A program made the position numbers and the translations under genes. This document shows positions 1-7,672 of a DNA stretch of 9,617 nt, piece after piece. Each line of letters begins with the position of its first letter. Position 1 is the first letter of the stretch. The stretch covers positions 1 through 9,617 of the forward strand of contig CAIQXR010000156.1 of the NCBI GenBank assembly GCA_903875815.1, written 5' to 3'. Below the pieces are notes generated by a model, which made no database searches, was not told the origin of the DNA, and worked only from the letters and a program-made list of their open reading frames with translations. The DNA is from an uncultured Actinomycetes bacterium (GTDB lineage: Bacteria; Actinomycetota; Actinomycetes; Nanopelagicales; Nanopelagicaceae).

Positions 1-521
1 CCATGGGAGTGCTTCGCGAGTTCGTGCCCGAAGAGAATGGGCTGGGCATGCTGCAAGTGGGTGAAGCCCGGCGCGATCGAAGTGAGATGCTTTCCCGCCT
101 GACCATTAATTGCAGCCACCAACTGAGTCAGGGCGCCAGCAATTTCTAGAAGATTATCGATTATGTACAACTTGAAATCTGTCACGACGAGGTCATTACG
201 AGAACGCCCAGCTCGGATTGCTCCACCTAACGGCCCCAACTTTGCAGTTAATCCGCGCTCGATGGCACTGTGCACATCCTCATCGCTGTCGATGTAAGAG
301 AACTTGCCTGCAGAGATCTCTGCAGCTAATTCGCGGAGCGCTTTTTCGATGGCAGCGCCATCATTTTCCGAGATAACGTTATTGCCGACTAAGCCGTGCA
401 GGTGGGCAATGTTGACGCGAACATCGTATGGCGCCAAGCACCAATCAAAATGAACAGAGCGAGAGAGGGCAGCCACCGATTCGCTCGGTCCCTGCGAAAA
501 ACGTCCGCCCCATAGCGCCAT
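1..521 (-). CDS. argH: Argininosuccinate lyase, N-terminal 173 residues (cut by window edge)
   Basis: This gene encodes the enzyme that splits argininosuccinate into arginine and fumarate, the last step of arginine synthesis in the cytoplasm. The protein opens MALWGGRFSQGP, the typical start of the family. DEDVHSAIE (80-88), AGRSRND (104-110) and FTHLQHAQP (153-161) follow; the latter two are the substrate-binding SRND segment and the Thr-His region of the fumarase/aspartase superfamily. Full-length proteins have about 460-475 residues, so roughly 37% is present and the catalytic serine loop lies outside the window. The ATG at 521 was chosen because it has a GAGG seven bases upstream and gives the family N-terminus; the ATG at 526 is out of frame. 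Residue 111, normally Gln in SRNDQ, is Leu here. The gene lies 53 nt after argR, where argG usually stands in Actinobacteria. Identity is secure. Confidence 0.95.
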   Translation of the reverse strand, partial: MALWGGRFSQGPSESVAALSRSVHFDWCLAPYDVRVNIAHLHGLVGNNVISENDGAAIEKALRELAAEISAGKFSYIDSDEDVHSAIERGLTAKLGPLGGAIRAGRSRNDLVVTDFKLYIIDNLLEIAGALTQLVAAINGQAGKHLTSIAPGFTHLQHAQPILFGHELAKHSH

Positions 522-528
522 TGCATTG

Positions 529-532
529 CCTC
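529..532 (-). promoter_or_regulatory. Ribosome binding site of argH
   Basis: Read on the minus strand, GAGG lies seven bases before the ATG at 521. It supports that start over the nearby out-of-frame ATG codons. It is one of the few clear Shine-Dalgarno-like sites in the window, which fits argH being the only arg gene not overlapping the gene before it. Confidence 0.55.
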
Positions 533-574
533 AATCCCATAGTTGTGAGGTCGAAGATCGACCCAACAGATTCC

Positions 575-1048
575 CTATTTTACTTTCTTACGAGTCGAAA
601 AGGTGGCTAATTCTTTCGCAAGTCCCGCGCCACCATTGGCGGTACGAGCAACGACCAGTACCGTGTCATCGCCCGCGATAGTTCCAATTACCGAATGCAG
701 GTCACCGTTCTTAGAAGCATGATCAAGAGCCGAGGCTAATAATTGAGCTCCACCCGGAGGAGTTCGGACGACAGCGAGATTGCCACTGGATTCAACACTC
801 AAGATCAGATCACTTCCCCGCTGAATCGTAGGGGGCTTTGCCGAACCAGAATCCAAGTGATAGCCATGGCGTCCGCGGACAGCACCAATCTCATCTAGAT
901 CGCGTGAAGCGGTAGCTTGAGTGACAGCCACTCCTTCCAGCTTCAGTCGTTCGACTAAATCCGCTTGGGAATTGATTCCTCCTTCACTCAGCAAAGTAGT
1001 GATCAATGCCCGTCGAGCTGCAGATGATAGTTGTGGTGATTTAGCCAT
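575..1048 (-). CDS. argR: Arginine repressor ArgR
   Basis: This is the arginine-responsive transcription factor (157 aa, normal for the family at about 150-170). The N-terminal winged helix-turn-helix covers roughly residues 8-65, with SQADLVERL (27-35) and the recognition-helix region [16 protein letters not shown] (42-57); Ser48-Arg49 are the usual DNA-contacting pair. The C-terminal hexamerisation and arginine-binding domain (about 80-150) contains GTIAGDDT (122-129) with the Asp-Asp that binds arginine. The ATG lies inside the end of argD (ATGGCTAA, 8-nt overlap), so translation is probably coupled to argD. In family terms, ArgR with bound arginine represses arg promoters; the likely target here is the pair of boxes before argC, which would make argR autoregulated as part of the operon. 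In other Actinobacteria argF lies between argD and argR; it is absent here. Confidence 0.96.
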   Translation of the reverse strand: MAKSPQLSSAARRALITTLLSEGGINSQADLVERLKLEGVAVTQATASRDLDEIGAVRGRHGYHLDSGSAKPPTIQRGSDLILSVESSGNLAVVRTPPGGAQLLASALDHASKNGDLHSVIGTIAGDDTVLVVARTANGGAGLAKELATFSTRKKVK

Positions 1049-2204
1049 GAATTAACTCGTCTCTGAACGCTGCAATGAATTCTTCAAGTTGGTCTTTCGA
1101 AATGGTGTAAGCCGGAGCAATTCGCAGAACATCTTCTGAAGTTGCATTGGTCAAATAACCGCGTTCCAGAAGGCGAGCGTTAATCGCCTTAGCGTTGGGG
1201 GCCGAGAGAACTATTCCTAATAAGAGACCCGAACCTCGAACATGATTTACCCCCTCCATCTGAGAGATCTGTTCTTTAAGAAACTTGCCCTTCTCGTCAT
1301 TACTGGCGAGCAGTCCATCTCGTTCGATAATTGCGATCTGAGCATTAGCGGCTGCGCAGGCGATGGGGCTGCCTCCAAAGGTGGAGCCATGAGAGCCTGG
1401 CGCAAATAGCGTGGCCGCTCTTCCCAATGCGATGGTGGCACCTAACGGCAGTCCTGCCCCTAAACCTTTGGCTAGAGTAATGATGTCGGGTTTAATGCCT
1501 TCCGCCTCATACCCAAACCACTCCCCTGTTCGACCCATTCCGGTCTGTACACAATCAATAGCAAGCAGAGTTCCGGTCTTTTGAGTGAACTCACGAAGCG
1601 CACGAAGATAGCCTGCCGGTGGAACTACAACGCCATTCTCTCCCTGAATCGGTTCGACAATGAACATCGCGACTTTTTTAGTGATCGCGCTTCTGGCAGC
1701 GTTGATATCCCCAAACGGAACGTGTTTAACGCCCTTAATCAACGGCTTAAATGGATCGCGCTTTGAAGGCTGGCCGGTGAGTGAGAGAGCGCCCATTGTG
1801 CGACCATGAAACGCTCCCTGAGTAGCAACAACACTTTTGCGACCAGTCAATCGAGAGAGTTTAAAAGCAGCTTCGTTGGCTTCGGCACCCGAGTTGCAGA
1901 AAAAGGTTCGAGCGCTTTGATCTCCTGTGAATCCTTGAAGTTTTTCGGCCAGTGCAATAACAGGTTCGTGGCTATAGAAGTTCGAGACGTGAGTGAGCTG
2001 TGATGCTTGGTGAGAGATCGCTGCAGCAATTTCCTTGTTACCGTGACCCAGCAAATTGGTGGCGATTCCACCGAGCAGATCGAGGTAGCGCTTACCACTG
2101 GTATCCCACACTTCAGCGCCTAATCCATGACTCAAAGAGATCGCAGGTGTGCCGTAATTGTTCTGGAGGGCGTTCTGCCAGCGCTCCCGTGGTGAATTCA
2201 TCAT
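1041..2204 (-). CDS. argD: Acetylornithine aminotransferase (class III, PLP-dependent)
   Basis: The enzyme moves an amino group from glutamate to N-acetylglutamate semialdehyde, giving N-acetylornithine; many family members also serve in lysine synthesis. Length is 387 aa, normal for the family. Visible motifs are SGAEANE (105-111, phosphate binding), GAFHGRT (130-136, ring stacking), the pyridine-nitrogen-binding Asp217 followed by Gln220, the Schiff-base Lys246 in [10 protein letters not shown], and HGSTFGG (272-278). One oddity is that the near-universal DEVQ(T/S)G segment reads DCVQTG, with Cys218 in place of Glu; the codon is TGT. The key catalytic Asp, Gln and Lys are kept, so activity is expected. 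The start ATG overlaps the argB stop in ATGA, and a second ATG follows immediately, so the first Met could be off by one codon. The stop overlaps argR by 8 nt. Confidence 0.95.
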   Translation of the reverse strand: MMNSPRERWQNALQNNYGTPAISLSHGLGAEVWDTSGKRYLDLLGGIATNLLGHGNKEIAAAISHQASQLTHVSNFYSHEPVIALAEKLQGFTGDQSARTFFCNSGAEANEAAFKLSRLTGRKSVVATQGAFHGRTMGALSLTGQPSKRDPFKPLIKGVKHVPFGDINAARSAITKKVAMFIVEPIQGENGVVVPPAGYLRALREFTQKTGTLLAIDCVQTGMGRTGEWFGYEAEGIKPDIITLAKGLGAGLPLGATIALGRAATLFAPGSHGSTFGGSPIACAAANAQIAIIERDGLLASNDEKGKFLKEQISQMEGVNHVRGSGLLLGIVLSAPNAKAINARLLERGYLTNATSEDVLRIAPAYTISKDQLEEFIAAFRDELIHG

Positions 2205-2989
2205 GGTCTCACCAGGGTTCCGCCACTGCCATTCAGAGCATCGCGCAGGTGAGCCACATTTCGCCCATCGAAAATTCGCACTGATTGAGCTCCACTCTCT
2301 ATCGCTGCCAACGCCGCCTTTACCTTAGGAACCATTCCTTCTGCGAAAGTGGGAGAAAGTTTCGTTAACTCTGTCGCCGAAATATCTGAGATGAGAGAGG
2401 ATTCATCAGGCCAGTTGCGATAAATGCCCGCCACATCCGTCATGAAGAGCACGCTCTCCGCTTCCATCGCCCCACCGATAGCGCCGGCCACCAAATCTGC
2501 ATTCAGATTGAGACCCTGGCCAGTCGTAGAGACACCAATTGGCGAAATTACTGGCAACTTCCCGAGCGAGATTAATGAGTGAAGTATCGAAGGATCTGTC
2601 TGCGCGATATCGCCCACTAAACCGATATCTCTCGCGACGCCATCGACATTTACTGTCATCTTCTCTGCGCGAATCAGAGATCCATCGGCTGCGGAAAGAC
2701 CGACCGCATCTACTCCCGCAGCGATCAATTGGTTAACAATGGTGCGCAAAACTTTGCCAGATAAGACTTCCTGAACAATCTCAAAGACTTCAGCAGTTGT
2801 CTTTCGATACCCACCGACCATCTCCTTGGCAATCCCGTGCTTGGAGAGTGCTGCGTTGATCTGCGGCCCACCACCGTGAGTAAGGATGATTTTGCGACCT
2901 GATTTATGCTCTTGTGCAATCAATTGCAGCACTGGATCGATTGCTCCAGCCTCAGGCAGTGCGTGACCGCCGTATTTAATAACAATCAT
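2201..2989 (-). CDS. argB: N-acetylglutamate kinase, short form
   Basis: The enzyme phosphorylates N-acetylglutamate with ATP, the second step of the acetyl cycle. It is an amino-acid-kinase-fold protein of 262 aa. It opens directly with MIVIKYGGHAL (Lys5 and Gly7-Gly8 hold ATP phosphates), then HGGGPQ (38-43), Arg62 in GGYRKTT (usually GLRVTD), NLNADLVA (161-168), MTDVAGIY (183-190) and GMVPKVKAA (218-226, Lys222). Most actinobacterial homologues are about 290-300 aa and carry an extra N-terminal helix linked to hexamer formation and arginine feedback. Here that helix is absent: in this frame the upstream sequence meets a TGA at 3032-3034 with no start codon in between. The start overlaps the argJ stop (ATGA) with no clear Shine-Dalgarno site, suggesting coupled translation. 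The HGGGPQ motif argues against the LysW-linked kinase LysZ. Confidence 0.94.
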   Translation of the reverse strand: MIVIKYGGHALPEAGAIDPVLQLIAQEHKSGRKIILTHGGGPQINAALSKHGIAKEMVGGYRKTTAEVFEIVQEVLSGKVLRTIVNQLIAAGVDAVGLSAADGSLIRAEKMTVNVDGVARDIGLVGDIAQTDPSILHSLISLGKLPVISPIGVSTTGQGLNLNADLVAGAIGGAMEAESVLFMTDVAGIYRNWPDESSLISDISATELTKLSPTFAEGMVPKVKAALAAIESGAQSVRIFDGRNVAHLRDALNGSGGTLVRP

Positions 2990-4137
2990 GAGGAGTAACT
3001 CGAATTCTCGTGAACATATTCGGCGGTTAAATCATTGGTCCAAATAGTTGCTTGCGAATCGCCCGCCTTGAGGTCAATAAGGATCTCTACTTCCTTATCA
3101 CTCATTTCTACAAGTGTCCGATCATCTCCGGGCGCGCTATTGCGACAGACCATCACGCCATTGAGAGAGACATCAATTGTGTATGGATCGAAATCAGCAG
3201 AAGTTGTTCCGATGGCTGCAAGTACGCGCCCCCAATTGGGATCCTCGCCATGAATCGCGCACTTCAAGAGATTGTTGCGCGCGCATGATCGTCCGACTTC
3301 TAGCGCATCGGCTTCACTCTTTGCATTTTTCGTCACAATAGTAACGATCTTGGAATGCCCTTCGGCATCGCCAATTAATTCCATAGCGAGATAGCCGCAA
3401 CATTCCATCACCATATGCTCAAGCTCTTTTTCGGTTAGCTCTATGCCACTTGCGCCAGAAGCCATAAATAGCACGGTGTCATTAGTAGACATGCAACCGT
3501 CTGAATCAATTCTGCTAAAGGTGCGATCGACAACTTTTTTGAAGACGCGATCGCCAACTGCTGGATCGACAATTGCGTCTATAGCAACAACGCTTAACAT
3601 CGTTGCTAGCGATGGCGCCAACATTCCTGCACCTTTTGCCATGCCGTAGATAGAAACTCCATTAACGGTGACGGAGAAATATTTTGCGTGCGAATCAGTT
3701 GTCATGATGGCTTGGGCAGTATCCGAGCCTGAATCGCGATCGAGCAATCCCGCCGCTTTCACAACGCCGGCCATTAGGTTATCCATAGGGAGTCTGGATC
3801 CGATTAATCCAGTGGAACAGACCACAACGTCAGATGCCGAGATACCCAATGTCTTCGCCACAACTTCAGCCGTCTTATGTGTATCAGCAAATCCCTCTGG
3901 GCCGGTACAAGCGTTGGCGCCGCCGCTATTGAGCACAACAGCGGTGACTTCGCCGTCAGCTACAACCTGTCGACTCCACGTTACGGGCGCTGCCACTACT
4001 TTGTTAGAAGTAAAGACGGCAGATGCAAAACGTTTTGGCCCTTCATTGACGATCAGAGCGAGATCTTTTGCCCCAGAACTCTTGATGCCAGCCGCGATGC
4101 CTGCGCCTCTAAATCCCAATGGGAGAGTTGTATTCAT
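2986..4137 (-). CDS. argJ: Glutamate N-acetyltransferase ArgJ (ornithine acetyltransferase)
   Basis: ArgJ transfers the acetyl group from N-acetylornithine back to glutamate, closing the cycle and releasing ornithine. Some members also make N-acetylglutamate from acetyl-CoA; the sequence does not settle which type this is. The protein has 383 aa. It starts near GFRGAGIAAGIK (8-19), has STGLIG (108-113), and contains the self-cleavage site APSLATML (174-181), where the precursor is cut between Ala178 and Thr179 and Thr179 becomes the nucleophile of the beta chain. SRIDSDGCMSTND (208-220), HGEDPNWGR (296-304) and the C-terminal WTNDLTAEYV (366-375) also match the family. Its ATG shares one base with the argC stop (TAATG), and its stop overlaps the argB start (ATGA). 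No argA is seen nearby, which fits the cyclic pathway. Confidence 0.96.
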   Translation of the reverse strand: MNTTLPLGFRGAGIAAGIKSSGAKDLALIVNEGPKRFASAVFTSNKVVAAPVTWSRQVVADGEVTAVVLNSGGANACTGPEGFADTHKTAEVVAKTLGISASDVVVCSTGLIGSRLPMDNLMAGVVKAAGLLDRDSGSDTAQAIMTTDSHAKYFSVTVNGVSIYGMAKGAGMLAPSLATMLSVVAIDAIVDPAVGDRVFKKVVDRTFSRIDSDGCMSTNDTVLFMASGASGIELTEKELEHMVMECCGYLAMELIGDAEGHSKIVTIVTKNAKSEADALEVGRSCARNNLLKCAIHGEDPNWGRVLAAIGTTSADFDPYTIDVSLNGVMVCRNSAPGDDRTLVEMSDKEVEILIDLKAGDSQATIWTNDLTAEYVHENSSYSS

Positions 4138-5153
4138 TAGCGCACTCCTAGTTGAGTGAGACCCGTCGCCTGATCGAGACCAGAAATGATGTTGGCATTC
4201 TGGATCGCTTGGGCGGCGGCGCCTTTTCCGAGGTTATCAATAGCAGTAGAGATCACCAATCTCTGGGTATGTTCATCGATCGCAATCTGCATCTGAACGT
4301 CATTTGTTCCTAGCACGGATGAAGTCATCGGTAGTTGGCCAGCGGGCAGGAGATGAATAAATGGCGATGAGAAATAGTTTTGATAGATCTCACGCATCTT
4401 CTCTGACGAAATCTGCTCAGTCAGCCGTGCTGTACTTGTGGCCAGAATGCCACGAGGCATGGGCGCAAGAATCGGTGTAAAGGAGATCTTGACTTGAGAA
4501 TCCGCTATCGAGGAGAGAACTTGCTCGATCTCAGGAGTGTGCTGGTGCACTCCCCCAAATTTGTATGAAGTGAGTGAGTTCATAACTTCACTCCCCAGCA
4601 AATTAACTTTGGCGCCACGACCTGCGCCGGTAGTGCCTGATGCGGCAACTACGACAATGTCATCTGCCTCGATTGTGCCTGCAGCGATCGCTGGCGCAAG
4701 TGAGAGCGCGATTGCGGTGGCATAACAACCGGGATTAGCAACCTGTGTTGCCAGCGCAATTTCTGCCACTGGCGTGATTTCTGGCAAGCCGTAGGTACGA
4801 CTACCCGCATAATCGCCACCATAGTATTTTCGCCACTGAGATTCAGATGTGAGGCGAAAATCCGCACCTAAATCGACAATCTTTACTTGGGGAGCGATTT
4901 GCGCAATGAGTTTCGCTGATTCACCGTGTGGAAGTGCAAAGAAAACTAAATCACACTCATTGATTGCTGATACATCTGTAAGAGAAAAGCGTTGACCCGC
5001 GAAGGAGGTGAGTTGTGGGTGAACAGAAGTGACGAGCTCCCCCGCGTTACTTCCCGCCGAAATGTAGGCCAGTTCAAAACTTGGATGGCCTGAAAGCAGT
5101 CTCAGTAATTCGCCACCTGCATAGCCACTTGCGCCAACAACACCGATTTTCAT
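4137..5153 (-). CDS. argC: N-acetyl-gamma-glutamyl-phosphate reductase
   Basis: The enzyme reduces N-acetylglutamyl phosphate to the semialdehyde with NADPH, the third step of the acetyl cycle. It has 338 aa, a normal length. The N-terminus MKIGVVGASGYAGGELLRL is the NADP-binding Rossmann glycine motif. Cys143 in NPGCYAT (140-146) is the covalent catalytic residue, ASGTTGAGR (171-179) is a conserved loop, and HQHTPEIEQ (203-211) carries the catalytic His (the middle residue is often Arg). This is the first gene of the arg operon: it lies 57 nt after pheT, with ARG boxes and a promoter candidate in the gap. No Shine-Dalgarno sequence precedes the ATG, and a -10-like hexamer ends six bases before it, suggesting a leaderless message. 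The stop shares a base with the argJ start. Confidence 0.96.
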   Translation of the reverse strand: MKIGVVGASGYAGGELLRLLSGHPSFELAYISAGSNAGELVTSVHPQLTSFAGQRFSLTDVSAINECDLVFFALPHGESAKLIAQIAPQVKIVDLGADFRLTSESQWRKYYGGDYAGSRTYGLPEITPVAEIALATQVANPGCYATAIALSLAPAIAAGTIEADDIVVVAASGTTGAGRGAKVNLLGSEVMNSLTSYKFGGVHQHTPEIEQVLSSIADSQVKISFTPILAPMPRGILATSTARLTEQISSEKMREIYQNYFSSPFIHLLPAGQLPMTSSVLGTNDVQMQIAIDEHTQRLVISTAIDNLGKGAAAQAIQNANIISGLDQATGLTQLGVR

Positions 5154-5159
5154 AGAGCA

Positions 5160-5188
5160 AGAATAACCCGCTAAGCATATTTATTCAA
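5160..5188 (-). promoter_or_regulatory. Candidate argC operon promoter, leaderless
   Basis: On the minus strand there is TTGAAT (5188-5183), a 17-base spacer, and TATTCT (5165-5160), each matching 4 of 6 bases of the sigma-70 consensus; TATTCT fits the actinobacterial TANNNT pattern. Six bases separate the -10 from the argC ATG, so the standard +1 position falls on the A at 5153. No ribosome binding site is visible there, as expected for leaderless translation, which is common in Actinobacteria. The -35 lies inside the nearer ARG box, so repressor binding would block it. Positions are read from sequence; the start site is inferred. Confidence 0.6.
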
Positions 5189-5209
5189 GAACCTGCATAA
5201 ATATACTAA
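5172..5209. promoter_or_regulatory. Tandem ARG boxes (ArgR operator)
   Basis: There are two 18-bp AT-rich imperfect palindromes: TAAGCATATTTATTCAAG at 5172-5189 and CCTGCATAAATATACTAA at 5192-5209. Against the classical ARG box (WNTGAATWWWWATTCANW) they match 13 and 12 of the 16 informative positions. Two bases separate them, giving a 20-bp centre-to-centre distance, about two helical turns, which is the layout used by ArgR hexamers (2-3 bp gaps in E. coli operators). Both share GCATA, as in the TGCATA-type half sites of actinobacterial ArgR. The nearer box covers the proposed -35; the farther box reaches the pheT stop. With argR in the same operon, a negative feedback loop is likely. Confidence 0.72.
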
Positions 5210-7672
5210 CTATGAGCGAACGACTGCTCCCAGGCGTTCGGTTGCCACAGCTCCGGCCTTCTCACGAAATGCCGTGACTTCATCAGCAGTGAGGGTTCGA
5301 TCGGGAGCTCGGAAATTCAAGGTGTAGGCCAGCGAGACCTTTCCGTGCTCGGCCTGGTCGTAGCGATCGAAGAGCAGAACGCTCTCTAATAAGTCGCCTG
5401 CTCCTTCAATCAAAGCCGCTTGGACATCACCTGCGGAAATCGAACTATCAACCAAAAGCGAAATATCCTGCGACGCCAACGGCATGGCGGAGATTGGCTG
5501 AGTGCGGACAACTTGCACGAATGGCAACTCGCTCAATACGACGACAAAGGCGCAACTTCGAGGTGGTAGGCCAAGTTCAGCCACTACGCGAGGATGAAGT
5601 TCGCCAGCATGCGCGATCGCCTTGCCGTCGACTCGCAATTCGGCGCAGCGCCCAGGATGCCAAGGGGCAAAATCTGAAGCATGGACAGTGAAATCGTTTC
5701 CAGTGTCGGCAACAATCTTCTCAGCAGCTGCGATCGCATCGCTCCACGAGAATGGAGATGGCACGCCTTGCCAACTCTTACTTTCCAGTGAACCCAACAC
5801 TACGCCTGCAACATGAATTGGCTGCTTCGGCACTCCCCCGTAAATCTTCGCCAAAGTTTCTTCGCTGGGGCGCGCGTCAGTGCTGATTATTTCTTGAACG
5901 GGAAGGTCGACATTGTCACGGAAGACTGAGCCGATCTCAAAAAGAGCAACGTTCTTAAATCCTCGAGATTGATTTCGCACAGCCGTCTGAAGTATCCCGG
6001 GAAGTAAATGAGTACGGAGCAGCGGAAACTCTTCTGACATGGGATTTGCCAGACGGAAAGCTTTCGCGCGATCTCCGACAAAACCTAAGGAATCCAACAT
6101 CTGCTGCGAGATGAATGGGAAGTTGTAGACCTCAGCGAATCCGGCAGTCGCCAGATTGGCCGCTGTCACTCTCTTGCGCTTTTGCAGCGGTGATAGAGCC
6201 GCGCCACCTTTACCAACTGGAAGCCGGGAAGGGATTGCATCAAAGCCAATCATGCGAGCCACTTCTTCGACGAGATCGGGCTGATTGAGTAAATCAGGTC
6301 GCCATTGTGCTGGTGTGACCAGCCAATCGCGATCAGAGTTCTTAACCACTGCGCAACCAACGATTTTCAACATCGCTTCGACTTGATCAGGCGAAATTTC
6401 CACGCCGAGAAGCTCTGATGGATAGTGTGGATTAAATCTCAACGCGGACGGAAAGATTGGGTCACCGGCGCGGGCACTTCCCATATGTGAAGCACCGCCC
6501 AATTCAGTCATCAGCGCTACTGCTCGAGCAGAAGCGATCTCAGCCAAGGCCGGATCAACAGCGCGTTCCAATCTGCGCGATGCTTCAGATGAGAGGCGGT
6601 GTCTACGGGAATTCTTGGCAACGCTCATCGGATCGAATCGAGCGGCCTCGATAGTGATCTCAGTGGTCGTTTCGGTAACTTCGGAATTGAGACCGCCCAT
6701 CGTTCCTGCCAATGCGAGTGAGCGCTCATCGTCGGCAACCATGAGGTCCTCTGCAGAGAGATTTCGCTCCTGACCATCTAGCGTGGTGAATGTCTTTTCA
6801 GATCCAGCACGACGGATATGGAGCGATCCCTTGATGTGAGCGCGATCGAAAGCATGCAACGGTTGACCTAATTCGAGCATCACGTAGTTCGTGATATCTA
6901 CAGCGAGGGAAATGGAGCGCATTCCGCACTTCTCGATCCGACGTGACATCCAGAGCGGAGTCTTAGCTTGCGGATCAAATCCACTTATCGTTCGAAGGTA
7001 AATAACAGATACTGCCGATGCATCCTCGATGATCGGTTGAACTCCCTTGTTGTTGATCTCTAAGGATTGTGTATCTACGAGCGACGCTGGATCGGTGTAG
7101 GCAACGCCTAATGAAGCAGCCAACTCTCGCGCCAAACCACGAATGGAGAGCGCATAACCCCGATCAGGATTCACCGCAACATCGATAATGCGGTCATTTA
7201 TTTGCAGTAGCTCAATAGCGTTATCGCCAATCGCGGCAGTGCCAGGGGTTAGTACGATGATTCCAGAATGCTCTTCGCTGATGCCGAGTTCGCGAGCTGA
7301 ACAGATCATGCCATTGCTGGTTTTGCCATAAGTTTCGCGAGCAGAGATGACAAAATTCCCCGGCAACACAGCGCCAGGAAGTGATGCCACAACCAAATCC
7401 CCAACGGCGAAATTTTGAGCGCCGCAAATAACAAATCGAGTAGAACCTTCACCGCAGTCGAGGCCGACATAACGAATCGGCTTCTTATGCTCTTTTAGCT
7501 CTTCAATACTCTCTACGCGCGCAACAACGAGCGGTCCCGTGAGACCTTCACCTTGTACATCGATTGATTCCACTTCAAAACCAACTCGAACAAAGGCACT
7601 TTCAAGTTCTTCAAGAGAGATATTTTGCGGAAGTGCCGCAAATTCACTCAGCCAGGAATATGGAACTTTCAT
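5210..7672 (-). CDS. pheT: Phenylalanyl-tRNA synthetase beta subunit
   Basis: PheT is the larger subunit of the (alpha-beta)2 enzyme that charges tRNA-Phe; it binds tRNA and edits tyrosine mischarged by the alpha subunit. Its 820 aa are normal for the bacterial full-length type. Domain order: N-terminal MKVPYSWLSEF; the EMAP/OB tRNA-binding domain at about 41-150, with SNGMICSARELGI at 119-131; the B3/B4 editing domain at about 213-390, with AVDITNYVMLELGQPLHAFD at 257-276 and GTMGGLNSEV at 323-332; B5 at about 400-480, ending PDLVEEVARMIGFDAIP; the degenerate synthetase-like core at about 490-710; and the FDX-ACB anticodon-binding domain at about 727-819, with SQDISLLVD and FRAPDRTLTADEV. 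Its ATG overlaps the pheS stop (ATGA), so the two subunits are probably made in coupled amounts. No terminator is visible after the stop, so read-through into argC is possible. Confidence 0.97.
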   Translation of the reverse strand: MKVPYSWLSEFAALPQNISLEELESAFVRVGFEVESIDVQGEGLTGPLVVARVESIEELKEHKKPIRYVGLDCGEGSTRFVICGAQNFAVGDLVVASLPGAVLPGNFVISARETYGKTSNGMICSARELGISEEHSGIIVLTPGTAAIGDNAIELLQINDRIIDVAVNPDRGYALSIRGLARELAASLGVAYTDPASLVDTQSLEINNKGVQPIIEDASAVSVIYLRTISGFDPQAKTPLWMSRRIEKCGMRSISLAVDITNYVMLELGQPLHAFDRAHIKGSLHIRRAGSEKTFTTLDGQERNLSAEDLMVADDERSLALAGTMGGLNSEVTETTTEITIEAARFDPMSVAKNSRRHRLSSEASRRLERAVDPALAEIASARAVALMTELGGASHMGSARAGDPIFPSALRFNPHYPSELLGVEISPDQVEAMLKIVGCAVVKNSDRDWLVTPAQWRPDLLNQPDLVEEVARMIGFDAIPSRLPVGKGGAALSPLQKRKRVTAANLATAGFAEVYNFPFISQQMLDSLGFVGDRAKAFRLANPMSEEFPLLRTHLLPGILQTAVRNQSRGFKNVALFEIGSVFRDNVDLPVQEIISTDARPSEETLAKIYGGVPKQPIHVAGVVLGSLESKSWQGVPSPFSWSDAIAAAEKIVADTGNDFTVHASDFAPWHPGRCAELRVDGKAIAHAGELHPRVVAELGLPPRSCAFVVVLSELPFVQVVRTQPISAMPLASQDISLLVDSSISAGDVQAALIEGAGDLLESVLLFDRYDQAEHGKVSLAYTLNFRAPDRTLTADEVTAFREKAGAVATERLGAVVRS

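Noticed and set aside
308..325. Perfect 18-bp palindrome CTGCAGAGATCTCTGCAG inside argH
   Set aside because: It has no loop, lies within conserved coding sequence (Ala-Ala-Glu-Ile-Ser-Ala-Gly) and does not resemble an ARG box. Chance is the simplest explanation.
549..563. Inverted repeat GGTCGA-AGA-TCGACC between argR and argH
   Set aside because: The stem has only six pairs and no T run follows on the minus strand, so a terminator is not supported. It could be a minor structure or scar where argG once stood, but nothing shows this.
2201..2989. ArgB as a LysW-dependent kinase (LysZ)
   Set aside because: The short N-terminus and the GGTLVRP end look somewhat like LysZ, but HGGGPQ is the acetylglutamate kinase form, no LysW or LysX gene is present, and argJ and argC flank it in an acetyl-cycle operon.
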